A stretch of 64,000 bases of DNA, taken from contig OY292276.1 in the NCBI GenBank assembly GCA_958496175.1, positions 34,864,449-34,928,448 of the forward strand, read 5' to 3'. The translations under genes were made by a program, and so were the position numbers. The number at the start of each line of letters is the position of its first letter. Within the stretch, counting starts at the first letter, position 1. Positions 57,601 through 64,000 of this stretch are shown in pieces. Source of the stretch: Sisyra terminalis. Lineage: Eukaryota; Arthropoda; Insecta; Neuroptera; Sisyridae. The notes under the pieces are model-generated. The model made no database searches, was not told where the DNA came from, and was given only the letters and a program-made list of their open reading frames with translations.

Positions 57601-57955
57601 TGATAATATGATTTTTAAATCCTAGAATATTCAGCAATACTTTTATCTAAAGTCATTGTTTCTGTTTTACTTAATAAATCATTGACAAATTAGGAAATTA
57701 CCTATTTCTTTATCTTTGATACAAAAAACATTATCGTATAACTACTTAATCATTTACAACACAAATAGATTAAGGTTAGCTTTTTCCTAACCTATAAACC
57801 GATACCATTCAAAACAAAAGAAAATAAATGTGTGCTCTGCGAAAATGAAAATGCTGCAGAGAATTATTTTCTATGAAAATTTGCTTTCCAAAAATGAAAT
57901 TTTTAGTATAATGAAAAAAAATTGTACTCACCTCTGATGGTGACATGGATGCCAT
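39627..57955 (-). CDS. UBE2W: Ubiquitin-conjugating enzyme E2 W
   Basis: Minus-strand coding exons, in order: 57955-57932, 46686-46595, 42698-42596, 42541-42386, 42317-42242 and 39640-39627, giving 154 aa (human 151). All junctions are GT-AG and in phase. The start MASMSPSE matches the human MASM start. The UBC fold then follows: [47 protein letters not shown], and the active-site stretch [15 protein letters not shown] with the catalytic cysteine at residue 94. Next come [20 protein letters not shown] and the C-terminal [19 protein letters not shown]2W transfers ubiquitin to the alpha-amino group of disordered N-termini rather than to lysine, and the KWWYHDD tail is its hallmark. The last coding exon is only 14 nt including the stop. 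Introns 1 and 2 are 11.2 and 3.9 kb and repeat-filled. The termini are the parts inferred mainly from phase and resemblance. Confidence 0.92.
39791..40046. mobile_element. MITE with CCGTCTATGTAGGCACAA inverted ends
   Basis: The left end GTAGCGTACGAATCCGCCGT continues into CTATGTAGGCACAATTTT. The right end on the minus strand reads ATAGCGTACTGTACAGTAAA and later CCAGCGCCGTCTATACAGGC. The outer ends and the GCCGTCTA(T/C)(G/A)(T/C)AGGCACAA block are inverted copies. It lies in UBE2W intron 5. Confidence 0.55.
41021..41200. mobile_element. Long-TIR MITE, CTCAAGTCCC family (copy 6, degraded)
   Basis: AATCTGCCAACGTCTCATTC pairs with GAATGATATGTTGCCAGATT, and AACAGAGCC is the worn right end. The left terminal CAAGTCCC is not intact. 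It lies in UBE2W intron 5. Confidence 0.55.
41695..41927. mobile_element. Long-TIR MITE, CTCAAGTCCC family (copy 7)
   Basis: The left end GGTCAAATCCTTTTTAACGG and interior CAACGTCGCATTTTCTACTT pair with AAAATGCAACTTCGTTATAT and the right end AAAATGGTTATTAGCC. The central TATTCGCGAATTCAAGTAAA identifies the family. Confidence 0.65.
43489..43531 (+). other. Orphan exon-like start: ATG to donor
   Basis: An ATG at 43489 opens [16 protein letters not shown] and reaches a GTATTT donor-like site near 43532. The peptide resembles the start of TPR co-chaperone proteins (xELKxKGN), but no downstream plus-strand exon could be linked to it, and it lies inside UBE2W intron 2 on the opposite strand. It may be a stray exon fragment or chance. 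Confidence 0.15.
43670..43880. mobile_element. Long-TIR MITE, CTCAAGTCCC family (copy 8)
   Basis: GCTCACAAAGTCTCTTTTAA, TCTTACAACGTGGCATTTTC and TTTTTTATTCTACTCGCGA on the left are mirrored by TTATTCGCGAATTAAA, AAAATGCAACGTTGTCAGAT and TTGACTGTTTT on the right. The outermost right end is truncated. Confidence 0.7.
44585..44775 (+). pseudogene. PIF/Harbinger-like transposase fragment, broken
   Basis: In one frame the sequence reads [14 protein letters not shown], a stop codon, then [20 protein letters not shown] and DLLLMV. After a frameshift it continues [16 protein letters not shown]. The order of W-x-R, GFGN...L..LR..D, F..LL.MV, then K.D..(F/M)RE matches the N-terminal region of many insect Harbinger transposases. 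The catalytic DDE domain is absent, and one stop plus one frameshift show that it is dead. Flanking blocks AGTACACACTAGTAGACAAT (44434) and AGTTCACACTGCCCAAATGT (44779) may be remnants of the element ends, though they point the same way. It lies in UBE2W intron 2, antisense to the gene. Confidence 0.5.
44991..45695. mobile_element. TTAA-flanked element, copy 1, with an extra end downstream
   Basis: The left end GGCGGGTCTCCTGTGTGATG (preceded by a degenerate TTTA) and right end CACACGGGAGAACTCCC (followed by TTAA at 45696) form short inverted ends. The interior is similar over most of its length to 49703-50318, for example AACTAAAATCATCGAAAAAT and CTATCTTTTCATTGGTTCAC. A further partial copy of the right end, GTCATACGGGAGAATCCCC followed by TTAA, sits at 45844-45866. 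TTAA flanks are typical of the piggyBac superfamily, but no transposase is present. Confidence 0.6.
47575..47743 (+). mobile_element. tRNA-derived SINE, well-preserved copy
   Basis: It carries AGCCTACTGGTGACCGAGTG, box B GGTTCGAATCTCGC and the tail TTATAAAGCGACGGTAAATA. A second, partial tail (about 47840-47905, AGAGTCGTTCAAGACAATTT then TTATAAAGCGACTTTCAATA) follows about 100 bp later, so two SINEs may have inserted in tandem. It is antisense to UBE2W. Confidence 0.8.
48681..48905. mobile_element. Long-TIR MITE family, variant copy 9
   Basis: The interior pairs AAACCTGGCATCGTTCCATT with ACAACGTTTCCAGATTTGGA, and the ends read GGTTCATATACGCGACGTC and GACGTCACTAAAGCATATAT. The terminal sequence differs from other copies (GGTTCATATA instead of GGCTCAAGTCC) in both ends alike, which suggests a subfamily rather than decay. 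Confidence 0.6.
49703..50318. mobile_element. TTAA-flanked element, copy 2
   Basis: TTAA at 49699-49702 precedes GGGGTTTCCCCCGTGTGATG, and the right end CGTCATACGGGAGAACTCCC is followed by TTAA at 50319-50322. The two ends are inverted relatives (GGG..TT.(C/T)CCCGT(G/A)TGA). At 616 bp it is non-autonomous. The sequence just beyond TTAA (ATAAGACAAATACTTTTT) also resembles that beyond copy 1, so the repeated segment extends past the apparent element end. Confidence 0.65.
51254..51313 (-). CDS. Possible alternative first exon of UBE2W
   Basis: On the minus strand an ATG at 51313 opens [20 protein letters not shown] and meets a GTATTTA donor after exactly 20 codons, phase 0. That joins cleanly to the UBE2W exon at 46686 (RRLQKELM). 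The canonical MASM exon at 57955 uses the same phase, so the two could be alternative starts. A GC-richer stretch with several CpGs lies just upstream (about 51365-51410) and could be a second promoter. The donor is weak and the peptide is not one I recognise, so it may belong to another transcript or be chance. Confidence 0.35.
52098..52738. mobile_element. Family-C element interrupted by a hAT-like MITE
   Basis: The left part 52098-52308 carries TGAAATATACACAGCC, CACTGATACAACTGACAAAT and AATGACAGTTGAAACAAATA. The right part 52692-52738 carries ATACATTTGCCTATTATTAT. The break is filled by the TAGGGGTGCC element with its target duplication TCTTAAC, so the order of insertion is clear. Confidence 0.65.
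52309..52691. mobile_element. hAT-like MITE, TAGGGTTGCCACC family (copy 1)
   Basis: The left end TAGGGGTGCCACC and right end, TTAGAGTTGCCACC on the minus strand, are inverted. TCTTAAC directly repeats at 52302-52308 and 52692-52698. A subterminal ATTATAAAGTATTGTACG block and ACAATATACTTTATTTGCGC are the two inner ends. It is 383 bp with no coding frame. The 7-8-bp duplication and end sequence fit the hAT superfamily. Confidence 0.75.
52740..52920. mobile_element. Family-C element, second copy in tandem
   Basis: It starts AGTAGCTACCCGTGAAATTG directly after the previous copy, runs through AATACTGACAGTTGCCAAC and TTTCACTAACACGTATGAGT, and ends ACGTTTATTATTATATGGAT. It has an internal deletion of about 40 bp relative to 22158. 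The direct head-to-tail arrangement suggests tandem insertion or unequal exchange. Confidence 0.55.
53834..53998 (-). mobile_element. tRNA-derived SINE
   Basis: On the minus strand: AAGCCTTCTGGTGACCGAGT, then CTCCAAAACTGGTAGGTAAT, a worn box B, the AAATTTTCGATATTTCTTGA body and a TAAAGTGGCGGTAAATAACA tail. It lies in UBE2W intron 1 in sense orientation. Confidence 0.7.
54881..55520. mobile_element. Palindromic element, TATCGATATCTCGTAA family (copy 1)
   Basis: Several blocks pair outward from the centre: TTTTCATGAAAAAAAAGGTA with ACCTTTTTTTCATGAAAATC; TTACGAGATATCGATATTTA with AAGTATCGATATCTCGTAAC; and the outer CACGATCTGACGACG with CGTCAAATCGTGGTGCCGG. Half of a long-TIR MITE (55155-55258) lies in the middle, beside a GC-rich block (55093-55140) with GGGGGCAAAGCACCCCCAGA. 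The same family recurs at 58800-59310. Confidence 0.6.
55155..55258. mobile_element. Long-TIR MITE, CTCAAGTCCC family (right half only)
   Basis: Only the right arm is present: TTATTCACGAATTAAATTAG, AAAATGCAATGTTGCCAAAT and AAAAGGGACATGAGTCG. It begins abruptly after the GC-rich block inside the palindromic element at 54881. Confidence 0.6.
56105..57020. mobile_element. hAT-like MITE, TAGGGTTGCCACC family (copy 2, with nested insertion)
   Basis: The left end TAGGGTTGCCACCCGTTCTT and right end ATGATAACCCTCG are flanked by the direct repeat TCGACAC (56098-56104 and 57021-57027). The inner ends match copy 1 (ATTATAAAGTATTGTATG and CCAATATACTTTAATTGCAG). The 916-bp length, against 383 bp in copy 1, is explained by a palindromic MITE inserted at about 56350-56810. 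Confidence 0.75.
56350..56810. mobile_element. Palindromic MITE nested in a hAT-like MITE
   Basis: The inverted arms include GTCTTATTTATGTAATATAA-type outer ends, AAGTAAACTATAAAC with GTTTATAGCTTACTT, and an inner pair: TAGTATTGGATCGCTCTGTA with CGGAGCGATCCAATACTACT. It is the same family as 2985-3365 and better preserved. Arms are about 200 bp around a TTCATTGTTAATGTAAATTA centre. Confidence 0.7.
57021..57931. other. Intron DNA with GACCGAAGC-type repeats
   Basis: Motifs such as GTCGAAGACTGATTTGATCG, CAGTCGAAGGTGATTTTTTG and ACCGAAGCTGAATGTTCAGT recur here, near 56070-56100 and near 32300-32350, suggesting an older diverged repeat into which the hAT-like MITE inserted. The 86-codon frame at 57055-57315 has no recognisable domain. 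The remainder up to the UBE2W first exon is AT-rich. Confidence 0.35.
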
Positions 57956-58110
57956 ACTAATTACCAAACCAAAGTTGACACACTTGAAAATTCAAAAAGA
58001 TATTGTAATTGTATAAATAAAGGCAGTTAAAAAGACATTTGCTGTTGACACCACATTTCCATTACACTCCCCACATGAATTTTCCAGTATACAAAAATGA
58101 CGTCATTGAA
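57956..58110 (-). promoter_or_regulatory. UBE2W 5' leader and proximal promoter with a CRE-like site
   Basis: This precedes the minus-strand start codon at 57955. TGACGTCA, a perfect CREB/ATF palindrome, lies at 58098-58105, about 145 bp upstream of the ATG, and a TATTTATACAATTACAAT stretch lies at about 58000-58017. The transcription start was not determined. Confidence 0.35.
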
Positions 58111-58799
58111 TTCCAATTTGCTCAATATAATTATGTATCAAAAATAAATTTTATGGTGAAAAACTGTAATTCTACTGTCAGAATTTAAATAAAACCGATA
58201 AATTTTAACAAAACCTATTAACTAAGCACTGTATAAGCTACAGAAGAAAGAAAATTAAATTAAAACTAAAATGTACTCATTTTGATGATTTCTCCCTTAA
58301 CGCAGTGAAACGTCAAATAGCCAAATGTCAGTCTAGTGGCAAGTCATGTCTGTCACATACATTAACACCATTAACAGCATTACCAGATACCAGCAGATAC
58401 CCTATCCATTAGATACGAGAAAATCTAATTGAAAAGCATTAAATTTAGTGAAAATTCAATACTAATACTTAACTTATATGGTACAATGGAATAATTAAAC
58501 TAAATTAATACTCTTTTTTCGCTAATTTTTAATAATTTACATATTATTTACGATATTATAAACAAAATTATTGTAGTTCAAATTTTACATAATATTATAC
58601 TAAAGTTATACTATAAACACAAATTTAGGATTAATATTCAAAAATTTGTTTTCAAGTACTGGATGTACGTATTTAATATTTAGATGTACATAATACGTAT
58701 TTTGATTGCCAAAAAAACAGCCTCATACAGGAAGCGGTATAAATTGAACGGAAAGGAAAAAAATGAGTTGTTTTTTTGTTATTAATTTGTTATTTGTTT
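58111..58799. other. Upstream of UBE2W, no gene seen
   Basis: AT-rich. A moderately GC-richer stretch at 58300-58390 contains short repeats (CATTAACACCATTAACAGCA and CCAGATACCAGCAGATACCC). A short ATACGTATTTTGATTGCCAA fragment at about 58695 matches the palindromic MITE of 56350-56810. Confidence 0.4.
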
Positions 58800-59310
58800 A
58801 ACGTTAGATTTTTATAGCAAAAAAAGGTAAACGCTTTCAGCCATAGCTCCATCAATTTTTTGCGCTAAAAAATTATAAATAAGGAATTCAAGGGTGAAAT
58901 CATGGCAAGGGTTGGGGGCCGTCGCCCATATCTGGTAATATTGTATTTTCGATTTTGTTTTTAGTTTAATTCGCAAATAAGTCTGGCTATAATTAAAAAA
59001 CATATCAATTTTCATTTTGGGGGGGGGACTCGCCCCTTGACCCCTTATTTGTAATTTTTCTAAGCACAAATAATAATTGGTGGAGCTATAGTTGTAAGCA
59101 TTTAACTTTTTTTTTCATGAAAATTCTGAGAATCCGTCTAACAAAGTAAAAAAAAATTAAGTTGTCAATTTGTACGTATCGATATTTTATAAACTAAGCA
59201 AGATATCAAAAAAATGCATTCTTCATTTTTGTATTATTTCGTTGAGATCTATAAGAATCCATCGTTAAATCGCGGTGTCAGAAGAATCGTAGTATCCCCA
59301 ACAGTTGCCA
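58800..59310. mobile_element. Palindromic element, TATCGATATCTCGTAA family (copy 2)
   Basis: It shares with 54881-55520 the CATGAAAATTCTGAGAA, GTATCGATATTTTATAAACT and AATCGCGGTGTCAGAAGAAT blocks. The left side (AAAAAGGTAAACGCTTTCAG, CATAGCTCCATCAATTTTTT) pairs with the right (AATTGGTGGAGCTATAGTTG). In the centre lie a GC-rich block and a half long-TIR MITE (about 58918-59000, CATATCTGGTAATATTGTAT), as in copy 1. The outer left arm is missing. Confidence 0.55.
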
Positions 59311-61560
59311 AAAAAACAATTTTGATGCTAACGCTCTTGGCCGATACCCTTTTATAGCCTTATCTAAAGAAAGCAATTTTTAATCAACAAAAAATTAAAA
59401 ACCAACTACGTGGTAATTTGTTGTTAACAAACTGCAAGAATAAAGACCTTTTGCTCAAGTCCATCATAAAAAACTATATCTTTATTGTATTAATCCAGCA
59501 AGAACATCCAAAACTCAGTAAATAAATTTGAAAATCTAAAACTAATTTATTTAAATTTTTCGCTAACGTTAAAGCTCATCAATAAAATTGGCAAGAATGT
59601 ATTTGCAATATATAAAAATATAATGGGTTATTTTCAATGAAATATAGTTCACTCAAGTTAAATTATAAACATAAATATTGAACTACCATAGAAGTATCAG
59701 ATCTATTCATAAATGCGATGAAATGAGACATATGCGAAATCCAAAACTTTTGGATAACCACTGAAGGAGATTGCATATCTTAGGCAATACATCAGAGAAA
59801 TCATTTTTTAAACATTAATTTAATATTTATGCATATAATTTACTTTTAGTGAATTATATGTTATAACATTTGATACTTCGTCAACATTGCCACAAATTGT
59901 TTAAGCTCAGTGAAAAAATCTTATTTACCTGACGAGAATAAATTGGATACATTTTTTTTTTGCCAGAATGCTTTCTCTACATAGGTATAATATTAACAAC
60001 GAACAATCGGAATAATATTCAGTACCTGAAAATATAAGCCTTCCATTATCACTACATTGATATAACCAACTTTTATTAAGAAAAATCAACCCATAAAAAT
60101 TTAAAAATTGAAGAATATTAAATTTTCCTTTCATTCTTTTATCTGCAAAAACTGTTTCAACAATTGATGTAGCTTTGATCGACGATAATTGCTTGAAAAT
60201 TGACAAATCATACCCGATATACTTAAACATCCTTGATAATTGGCCATTGTGTAACTTAGGCGTGGAATTGTGAGGATTTTTATACATACATGACAATATT
60301 CTTTTCGAGCGAATAAATAGAAGAATGTTGCCTTTCAGTAACCTTCAAGATAATTTACTCTTATAAAAAAAAATCAACCCCTAAAATTGTTCATATTTTT
60401 GGTTGAAATCGTTTTGCAATTGATGAATATATCAAATTTTCTGTTTCTAAGGATTTATTCCTTGAATCGAGAAAATGTTTCAGTAGTTACTTTGAAAGAG
60501 TTCTGAGAAACGATAATTGTTTGGAAATTGGGGGAGAAAACCACTCGTTATATTTTTTCTTTGCCTTTGAAACTTGGCTTTTGTGTAGCTTGTGGGTGGA
60601 AATTATGACGGGTTTTCTACTCACTTTTTGTAAAAAAATACAAGAAATAAATGATAATAATGTCTGAAGGACATTTGTTTGACAAATTTTTGAATAGCGT
60701 ACTACATCATTATAAATTGTAATTTTAAACACGGTTTTAAAATGGTTGATTGGGTTGATTTTACTCTAACAAAATTTTCGAAGAATGAAAAACATGTCTT
60801 GTGCAAAATTGACGATTTAAAGATATGTAAACATTTTTGCAGAAGCAAAAGAAAAAATCAAAAGAATCATTACAATTTCGTTTTCTCATTGCATAGCTAT
60901 AATCTTTCAAACGTTCCTAGCCAAGTTTTTCTATGATGAATAGAATTGATTAAGCTTATGATGCGTATATAAGTAAAACGAAGTTAATACAATTTTTCAA
61001 AAAATGACAATATTAGGCTCCATTCTAACGGAATATGTTACGGACAGAGATCAGCTGCTTTAACTACAACGAAATACAATTTTGGTGGATAAGAATGAGT
61101 GAGCGAGATACGCATGGAATATATGCGGATAGAGTGAGTGAGATTATTTCTTCACACCAATGAAAACGTTTCAGTGATCATTAATCTTAATACATGTATA
61201 AAATTATATATATCAAAATATCAAACTTAAATTTCTCCTGTATTTCACAGAACAAATCACATTATACCACATAGTTAGTATTCCACATTTTTCAAAACTT
61301 TTATTATTGTTTTAATCAGTGAAAAAACTAAAATATAAAGTCGCCAAAAAGGACATGGAACATCGCAATTAACAACATTAATGCAATTATGATATATTTA
61401 TTTGCACTTTTTGACATCAACGAAGATAAAGAATATTCAAATAATAGAATAGAAAAAGCCAAAAAACATCTTTTTAAAATTTTCAATCAAGTGAACCGCA
61501 ACATAAAACGAATTCAAATACACCTGTCAATGTCAACATCGGTTTAGGTTATATTTTTAA
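59311..61560. other. Intergenic between UBE2W and ISCA2
   Basis: No gene recognised. Frames at 59925-60296 (123 codons, minus), 60487-60732 and 60742-60936 lack recognisable motifs. Segments 60050-60300 and 60370-60620 share landmarks (AAATCAACCC, CGATAATTG, TTGTGTA(A/G)CTT, GGTGGAAATTATGACGG-like), so they may be an old tandem duplication. Confidence 0.35.
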
Positions 61561-61587
61561 GTTACGAAAATTCGTGCTAATAAAGCG

Positions 61588-62053
61588 ATGTTTAAAATTT
61601 ATAATAAAATAGTTCCTTTCAAAAACACAATCGTAGGCAAATTTTTTACTACAGAAGGCAGAAAAATTAATATTAGTGAAACATGTGTTAAGCAATTGCA
61701 AAAGTTAGCGCAATCAAATAAAGATATTGAAAAATATTTACGACTAACTGTCGAAGGAGGAGGATGTTCCGGATTCCAATACAAATTTGATTTAGATAGT
61801 AAAAAGAATGATGATGACATGTAAAGAAAAATATCTCAATTTCCGAACTCCAGTATTAATCTCATTCTTTTCCAGAATTTTTGAAAAAGACGGAGTCGCT
61901 GTTATAATTGACAGCACATCTCTAGACTTCGTAAATGGGTCGACTGTTGATTATCACGAAGAATTAATTCGATCAGCTTTTGTAGTGAAAAACAACCCAA
62001 AAGCTGAATTAGGATGTTCTTGCGGTGCTTCGTTTTCTATAAAACTTGATTAG
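61588..62053 (+). CDS. ISCA2: Iron-sulfur cluster assembly protein 2, mitochondrial
   Basis: Exons 61588-61820 and 61876-62053 are joined by a 55-bp GT-AG intron in phase 2 and give 136 aa. ISCA2 is an A-type iron-sulfur carrier that works with ISCA1 and IBA57 in the mitochondrial matrix to build 4Fe-4S clusters for aconitase, lipoate synthase and complex I. The sequence has a basic, acid-poor N-terminal leader of about 22 residues fitting a mitochondrial presequence. It then has the HesB/IscA core [28 protein letters not shown] with Cys60, [16 protein letters not shown] and the terminal [12 protein letters not shown] with Cys125 and Cys127. All three cluster-ligand cysteines are present. ELIRS and NNP favour ISCA2 over ISCA1. 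The stop lies 90 bp from that of the convergent RBM19 gene. Confidence 0.95.
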
Positions 62054-62143
62054 TACAAACATTATTTTGTAGAATAGTTTTTAGTTATAAATAATTATGT
62101 ACAAATTGTAAAATATTTTGTATAATTCAATTCATTACATGAG

Positions 62144-64000
62144 TTAATTTTTATCTAAGTCTAAAACACTTTTTTTTGCATTGTGAATATGTTTAGTTTG
62201 TAAATGATCTGCTGTTCGTTTTCTCAATTCAGTTAAATCCTCGATTTCATTTTCAGCCCATTCCAATACCAATCTTCTGCCATATAAATGGGTACTTTGA
62301 GATAAGGCTTCGAATGCTCGCTAAAAATAAAATGTTATTTAGAATATTTAAAAGGACAAACTATAGTAAACTATTGGGGTATCAAAATCGCTAATTTTGT
62401 TCAGGTATTTTGAGAGATTTTTGGGTGCATTAATAGTAATTTCGAGGTTTATAGTTCATCATAATCTATCATAATCTGTCATGATCTATATAGTAATGTC
62501 CATTGTTTTAATGCTATAGGTGCGTCGAATTTTGAACAGTAGTCACTGAGTTGTAGCAGGCTTAATGGGAAACGGGGTAGCGGCATTTGAAAGTTCCTCG
62601 ACCTCACCGAATTAAAAATAGATACATCGATTATATAAGTTAATAACCTTAGGTCGGTACCTAAGTCAGCTTGTATTAGCTACACGAAAGGACCATATTT
62701 TGTTTGAACATTTTTAATTCGTTGAGGTCGACAAACTTCAACACAGTTTTTTCTTCCATCATATAAACTCTTCTAAATCAAATTTTTTTTCAATAGTCAT
62801 CTATGGGTCTATAACTAAGTATTACATATATGTTGCAGTAAAAGCGTTCACTAATAAAATATTGTAAATTAAGTTGTCCATTAAAATAAATGTTATGATG
62901 AAATTTGTGCTAACTAGAGATTTGGGGGTAAACAATGAATCGGTATTGAATATTTTGACGATGTTTTGAAGGACTTTTCGTCATTCCACATGAATCACCA
63001 AAACGCCGCGAGAATTCATAGTTTAAAATCTATAAAAACATCCTCATCAAATATTTAACAAATTAAAAAGAAGGCTAAATGATTTCCGATTATATGAGAT
63101 AACAAGAAGCAACCAAATAAGTGAAATAAAAGCTGAAAATAGCGCAAAATGTCACGTATATTTTAACGGTAAAAAATATTATATAAAACACATGCCGTGA
63201 TAGAAAAAATACGCCTTTAAATATATACTTAAGAATAGTAGTACCTTAGCATCACTTTTTGTGTGAAAATCAACGAAAGCAAAACCTCGATGACTTGTAT
63301 TATCCAATGACATTTTCTTCGGTAAGCGCAATGCTTTAATTTCTCCAAATGTAACAAATAAGTCTCGGATTTCTCTAATGTTTGCTTGGAATGGTATATT
63401 TCGAATTAGTATTTTCGTACCATCTTTAATATTTTTCTTGGCGGAAGACTTTCTTGAGGTTTTTACATCAGTTTGAGATGTTCGCTCGGAACGTTTTAGC
63501 TCCAATGTTTTGCCATCTAATTCACTAAATTGTAATTCTTTTAGTGCCGTTTCGGCATCACTTTGTCTCATATATCGAACAAAACCGTAGCCCATAGATA
63601 AAGTTTGGCCTGGATGTTGTGGATTCTTTTTTATTGCCACATTTGCGTAACTTAATTTTCCACATTTTTCAAAATGCTTTCGCAATGTCTCATTCGTTGT
63701 ACCGAAATTAATGTTTTTAACGAATAATACAGTGTTTTCTTCCGGTTCTGCTTCATCGTCTATAATTTCATCATTTCCATTTTTAGGTACTGAATTTTCA
63801 ACCGAAACATCGTTTTTGGTTTCCGTTTTAGTGGTTGCTATATTTTTTTCAGTGATTGTTTCTTTTTCGTTTTCATCCATTTTTCTTGAACCTTTAAATT
63901 CTGTTTTGAAAGTTTGTTCCGGAGCCCATTCTAGGTATAAGGGTACGGTTTTAAATTTAGTGTAGGCTAATTTTTTGAACGCCACTCTCGCTTCTGCAGC
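62144..64000 (-). CDS. RBM19: RBM19/Mrd1 multi-RRM ribosome biogenesis protein, 3' part
   Basis: Two exons are visible on the minus strand: 64000-63245 (open at the window edge, so the 5' part of the gene is missing) and 62320-62144. They are joined in phase 0 across a 924-bp intron, and 310 C-terminal residues are seen. RBM19/Mrd1 binds the pre-rRNA and is needed for early cleavages that release the 18S rRNA in the nucleolus. The visible part starts in the tail of one RRM (AFKKLAYTKFKTVPLYLEWA). An acidic Glu/Lys/Thr-rich linker follows. Next is an RRM with LFVKNINF (RNP2) and MGYGFVRY (RNP1), then a final RRM with ILIRNIPF and RGFAFVDF, split by the intron. The C-terminus THLYGRRLVLEWAENE followed by ELRKRTADH is characteristic of the family. 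Confidence 0.93.
62588..62740. mobile_element. Small MITE in the RBM19 intron
   Basis: GAAAGTTCCTCGACCTCACC plus GAATTAAAAAT on the left is matched by ATTTTTAATTCGTTGAGGTC plus GACAAACTTC on the right, giving 30-bp inverted ends around a ~90-bp core containing CCTTAGGTCGGTACCTAAGT. There is no coding capacity, and no clear target duplication was found. Confidence 0.55.

Noticed and set aside
59925..60296. 123-codon frame on the minus strand, the longest unassigned one in the right half
   Set aside because: No recognised domain, no supporting splice or polyadenylation context, and it lies in what looks like a degenerate duplicated repeat.
1..64000. CRISPR arrays, rRNA genes, bacterial operons, organellar DNA
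   Set aside because: No regularly spaced direct repeats with unique spacers, no rRNA-like GC-rich conserved blocks and no closely packed intronless genes were seen.

Overview
The window is 64 kb of very AT-rich eukaryotic nuclear DNA. The genes have small exons, canonical GT-AG introns (58 bp to about 12.5 kb) and large repeat-filled gaps. It is almost certainly from an insect: the best-resolved gene is an orthologue of Drosophila cueball. A recognisable CENP-N gene argues against Drosophila and its close relatives, in which the inner kinetochore is reduced to CENP-C. No prokaryotic, organellar or viral gene blocks are visible.

Layout. (1) 1-11.5 kb is gene-poor, with several palindromic MITEs and one weak promoter-like island. 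(2) 11.5-17.2 kb holds a CENP-N gene (14752-15821, +). A 3,004-bp hAT-type transposon (11700-14703) with a perfect 8-bp target duplication sits 48 bp upstream of its start codon, and a 1-kb palindromic element lies just downstream. The hAT element contains a nearly perfect internal inverted repeat and a possible two-exon small gene. (3) 19.8-36.3 kb holds cueball (+), six coding exons, 630 aa; intron 1 is 12.5 kb and full of MITEs and tRNA-derived SINEs. (4) 39.6-58.0 kb holds the ubiquitin-conjugating enzyme gene UBE2W (-), six coding exons, 154 aa, with a possible alternative first exon. (5) 61.6-62.05 kb holds ISCA2 (+), two exons, 136 aa. (6) 62.1-64.0 kb holds the 3' part of RBM19/Mrd1 (-), which runs off the right edge. 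ISCA2 and RBM19 converge, with 90 bp between their stop codons.

The genes are unrelated housekeeping or cell-surface functions: centromere assembly, an EGF/LDLR-B membrane protein, N-terminal ubiquitination, mitochondrial 4Fe-4S assembly and pre-rRNA processing. There is no sign that they work as a cluster.

The rest is a dense community of small transposons: (a) about eleven copies of a long-TIR MITE whose ends read like CTCAAGTCCCTTTTAG; (b) about eight copies of a tRNA-derived SINE; (c) a ~215-bp family found whole and interrupted by other elements; (d) hAT-like MITEs with TAGGGTTGCCACC ends; (e) TTAA-flanked elements; (f) palindromes of 0.3-1 kb; and (g) a broken PIF/Harbinger transposase fragment. 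Nested insertions give a relative age order. All gene models were assembled by eye from splice sites, reading phase and remembered family sequences. No alignment or search was run, and element boundaries are approximate unless a target duplication is given.
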